Positions 40,841-42,636 of a DNA stretch of 42,636 nt are shown piece after piece. A program made the translations under genes and the position numbers. Positions within the stretch are counted from its first letter, which is position 1, and each line of letters begins with the position of its first letter. The notes beneath the pieces are model-generated. The model was not told the origin of the DNA. It saw only the letters and a program-made list of their open reading frames with translations, and did no database searches. Source of the DNA: Bacillota bacterium (GTDB lineage Bacteria > Bacillota > UBA4882 > UBA8346); NCBI GenBank assembly GCA_023436305.1, contig JAEZJQ010000034.1, positions 1 through 42,636 on the forward strand. The letters are read 5' to 3'.

Positions 40841-41584
40841 TTAATGGATTAAATTCACCAGTGCTATTCCTACGAATACTCCCGTTCCAAAACCACATCC
40901 CACCCAAAAGAGACCGGACATTTTTCGGGCTAAAGGTAACAGTTCCCTGGCGACTAACAAAAACATGGCCCCTCCCGCGAATCCAAGTGAGAGAGCGATG
41001 GTCCGGGCTGAAATCCGGCCTAAAACGGCTCCGATTGTACTGCCGAAGGCCATGGGAATTTCGACGAGGATTAAGGCGCGAACAATTTTGGTTAGCCGTA
41101 CTTTGCCAATTTTAAAAGCCGAGGCCATCACCATCCCCTCCGGGATATTATGAAGGGCCATTAATAACGCCAGACCCATCCAACCCGTCATTGCCGGATT
41201 CGCAATAAAGGTGGTGCCCAGCGCTACTCCTTCCGGGAAGTTATGGACCCCAATCCCCATGCCCAGCAATATCCCTACTTTGGTAATCTGGGAAAACTTT
41301 CGTTGCCGGTACCAGGGAATGAATTGCAATAATGGGTCAAAATAATGAACTAATAGAATTCCCGCCGCCGTTCCTAAAAAAGTGGGAAGCGCTCCGCCAA
41401 AATGCCAGGCCTCGGGCCAGAGATCGAAGATGGTTACCGCAATCATGATCCCACCGGAAAAACCCAGCAGCAATCCCTGTTTCGACAAAGATTCCTTATG
41501 TTGGTTAATGATAATTAGCCCACCGGTCAATGTGCCGGAGACCCCTGCTAAAAAACCCAGAAAGGTGGCAATCACAATATCCAT
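40841..41584 (-). CDS. ZIP family metal transporter
   Basis: A 247-residue membrane protein with about eight transmembrane segments. The ZIP signature helices carry the paired metal-binding motifs GVHNFPEGVALG and ALHNIPEGMVMA, with Gly-rich helices GFSGGIMIAVTIFDLWPEAW and GFAGGAMFLLVARELLP. ZIP proteins import zinc or other divalent metals down a gradient. A short loop with few histidines follows helix 3. It is transcribed divergently from the YdcZ-type gene; an inverted repeat in the 92-base gap could be an operator. Confidence 0.9.
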   Translation of the reverse strand: MDIVIATFLGFLAGVSGTLTGGLIIINQHKESLSKQGLLLGFSGGIMIAVTIFDLWPEAWHFGGALPTFLGTAAGILLVHYFDPLLQFIPWYRQRKFSQITKVGILLGMGIGVHNFPEGVALGTTFIANPAMTGWMGLALLMALHNIPEGMVMASAFKIGKVRLTKIVRALILVEIPMAFGSTIGAVLGRISARTIALSLGFAGGAMFLLVARELLPLARKMSGLFWVGCGFGTGVFVGIALVNLIH

Positions 41585-41602
41585 AATACCATTTTATGCA
41601 TG

Positions 41603-41641
41603 AGTTTCTCGGGGATATGTATGGTGTTTTCAAGAGAAACT
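41603..41641. promoter_or_regulatory. Inverted repeat in the divergent ZIP/YdcZ spacer
   Basis: AGTTTCTC (41603-41610) and GAGAAACT (41634-41641) form a perfect 8-bp inverted repeat separated by 23 bases. It may be a regulator site; chance is possible. Confidence 0.3.
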
Positions 41642-41676
41642 AATTGTATACAAACGTGAAGGAGAGGATAATTCAG

Positions 41677-42120
41677 GTGAATTTCAGCGGGAAACTAATC
41701 CCTTTATTGTTAGCCGCTGTGGCGGGGGCGCTGATGGCGGTCCAGGGAACTTTAAATAGCATCACCGGGAAGATTATCGGGTTATTGGAAGGAACTTTTA
41801 GTGTTCATCTGCTGGGTACCGTAACGGCGGGAATTTTGCTGTTATTGCTCGGAAACGGCAGCTTTTCCAAAGCCGGCGAAGTGCCCTGGTACGCTTGGCT
41901 GGGTGGTCCCATTGGAGTGGCTATAATCTTCGGAGTCACTTTGAGTATTCCAAAATTGGGGGTGGGCATCGCCACCACCGCAATTATCGGAGCGCAGTTA
42001 TTAACAGCTTATAGCATCGATCATTTTGGTCTGTTCGGGATGTCGCAAATTCCTTTTAACCTGGTAAAATTAGGCGGCATCCTGTTAATTATGGCCGGGG
42101 CTAAGCTACTCTTAAATTAA
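41677..42120 (+). CDS. YdcZ/DUF606-type DMT family membrane protein
   Basis: A 147-residue protein with about five transmembrane segments, starting at GTG 41677 (GGAGAGG nine bases before; an in-frame TTG upstream lacks a site). The pattern LLAAVAGALMAVQGTLNSIT near the N-terminus, then LGGPIGVAIIFGVTLSIPKL and GIATTAIIGAQLLTAYSIDH matches DUF606 small multidrug/metabolite-type transporters, which often act as pairs or dimers. The substrate is unknown. Confidence 0.85.
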   Translation: MNFSGKLIPLLLAAVAGALMAVQGTLNSITGKIIGLLEGTFSVHLLGTVTAGILLLLLGNGSFSKAGEVPWYAWLGGPIGVAIIFGVTLSIPKLGVGIATTAIIGAQLLTAYSIDHFGLFGMSQIPFNLVKLGGILLIMAGAKLLLN

Positions 42121-42126
42121 TTAAAG

Positions 42127-42162
42127 TGGTGTGTCAACCCAAATTATAAGCGGAGCACACCA
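42127..42162. terminator. Hairpin between convergent genes
   Basis: TGGTGTG (42127-42133) pairs with CACACCA (42156-42162) around a 22-base loop. There is no T-run, so it is a weak terminator candidate. Confidence 0.35.
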
Positions 42163-42166
42163 TTCG

Positions 42167-42532
42167 TTAATTTAATGGAAGAATCCGGCGGATTGCCTCA
42201 ATGACCTGGACATCATCAAACGGTTTAAGGATAAAGTCTAAAGCACCGGCTTGGAGTGCTTCATTAATCAGGCTTTTCTGCCCCATCGCCGAACAGATGA
42301 TTACTTTAGCCGTGGGGTCGAACTCCCGAATGGTCTTCAACGCGGTGATTCCACTCTCCGGCATATTAATATCCATGGTGACCAAATCCGGTTTGAGTTG
42401 TTTATATTTCCGAACCGCTTCGGACCCGGTTTCCGCCTCGCCGGCGACTTCATAACCGCCCACGGTAACAATTCTACTGATCATGAATCGCATGACGGCA
42501 GCATCATCAACTACTAAAATTCGTTTACCCAT
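42167..42532 (-). CDS. CheY-like single-domain response regulator
   Basis: A 121-residue receiver domain with no output domain. The acidic pocket is Asp9-Asp10 (LVVDDAAVMRFMI), the phosphoacceptor is Asp54 (VTMDINMPESGI), the switch Ser is Ser81 (IICSAMGQ), and the conserved Lys is Lys103 (FILKPFDD). The MGQ after the Ser and the length match CheY of Bacillota. CheX, a CheY-P phosphatase, is encoded 6.5 kb away, so the two could act together, but no kinase gene lies in the window. Confidence 0.9.
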   Translation of the reverse strand: MGKRILVVDDAAVMRFMISRIVTVGGYEVAGEAETGSEAVRKYKQLKPDLVTMDINMPESGITALKTIREFDPTAKVIICSAMGQKSLINEALQAGALDFILKPFDDVQVIEAIRRILPLN

Positions 42533-42636
42533 GAAAAGTCTCCTTTGAATCGTAGCTTATTTATTAATCGGTTGGTTTAGGCCTTAACTTGATAGGTAAA
42601 TTTGATTCACGAACACCATATGCCGGTATCTTTAAT

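Noticed and set aside
1..42636. CRISPR array, prophage or restriction-modification system
   Set aside because: No regularly spaced repeats, cas genes, phage structural genes or methylase/endonuclease pair were found.

Overview
The window looks like a chromosomal segment of a Gram-positive, probably anaerobic and spore-forming member of the Bacillota. The supporting signs are strong AGGAGG-type ribosome binding sites, a SCIFF ranthipeptide with its radical-SAM maturase, a SPOCS/LysM coat-type protein, a ydaO-type (cyclic di-AMP) riboswitch, a TRAM-domain 23S rRNA methyltransferase, an ablAB osmolyte locus and a LivKHMGF importer. No taxon can be named from the sequence alone; a deep clostridial or Hydrogenispora/Limnochordia-like lineage is only an impression.

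Layout. 1-1170: 3' part of a BTAD (SARP-like) regulator. 1749-9095: a catabolic island with a FadR-type regulator, a cysteine hydrolase, a branched-chain-type ABC importer (binding protein, two ATPases, two permeases) and glycerate kinase; the last gene runs into a small inverted-repeat element. 9291-11774 (minus): TetR regulator, a small gene broken by a frameshift, a nitronate monooxygenase and an isolated rpoZ. 11889-12736: a self-contained MerR/TipAS regulator with its own 19-bp-spacer promoter and terminator. 12877-15435: promoter, c-di-AMP riboswitch, terminator, then lysine 2,3-aminomutase and beta-lysine acetyltransferase, which make the compatible solute N-epsilon-acetyl-beta-lysine. 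15508-17124: SCIFF precursor and maturase. 17537-18901: rlmD. 19107-21244: a Pho-box-like promoter driving a lipoprotein with a caspase-like His/Cys pair and an IPT domain. 21468-23129: secreted GH5 glucanase.

23805-26757 is a tightly overlapping peptidoglycan-peptide salvage operon: a class-A beta-lactamase-fold serine hydrolase without a signal peptide, a dipeptide epimerase, and a YkuD-like domain fused to a VanX-type dipeptidase. A more AT-rich ABC drug-exporter pair follows (26876-28641), and then a graveyard of mobile DNA (28649-30743): a fragment of a second dipeptidase gene, a long GC-rich palindrome, a structured leader plus 5' half of an IS110 transposase (a candidate bridge-RNA region), a second copy of the small inverted-repeat element, a fragment of an IS1182-type transposase and a 5'-truncated chitosanase.

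The right part is mostly housekeeping: an uncharacterised protein, a promoter-to-terminator segment without an ORF (possible small RNA), an rRNA methyltransferase overlapping an RluA-type pseudouridine synthase, a DUF503 protein, tRNA-Val and tRNA-Asp with promoter and terminator, CheX, two LysM envelope/spore proteins, citramalate synthase with a strong promoter and three tandem 10-bp repeats in its leader, a ZIP transporter, a YdcZ-type membrane protein and a CheY-like receiver.

The most interesting items are the riboswitch-ablAB unit, the Pho-box/caspase-like lipoprotein, the fused dipeptidase with shortened loops, the two small inverted-repeat elements, and the IS110 leader RNA. Nothing here could be searched against databases, so family names rest on motif recognition.
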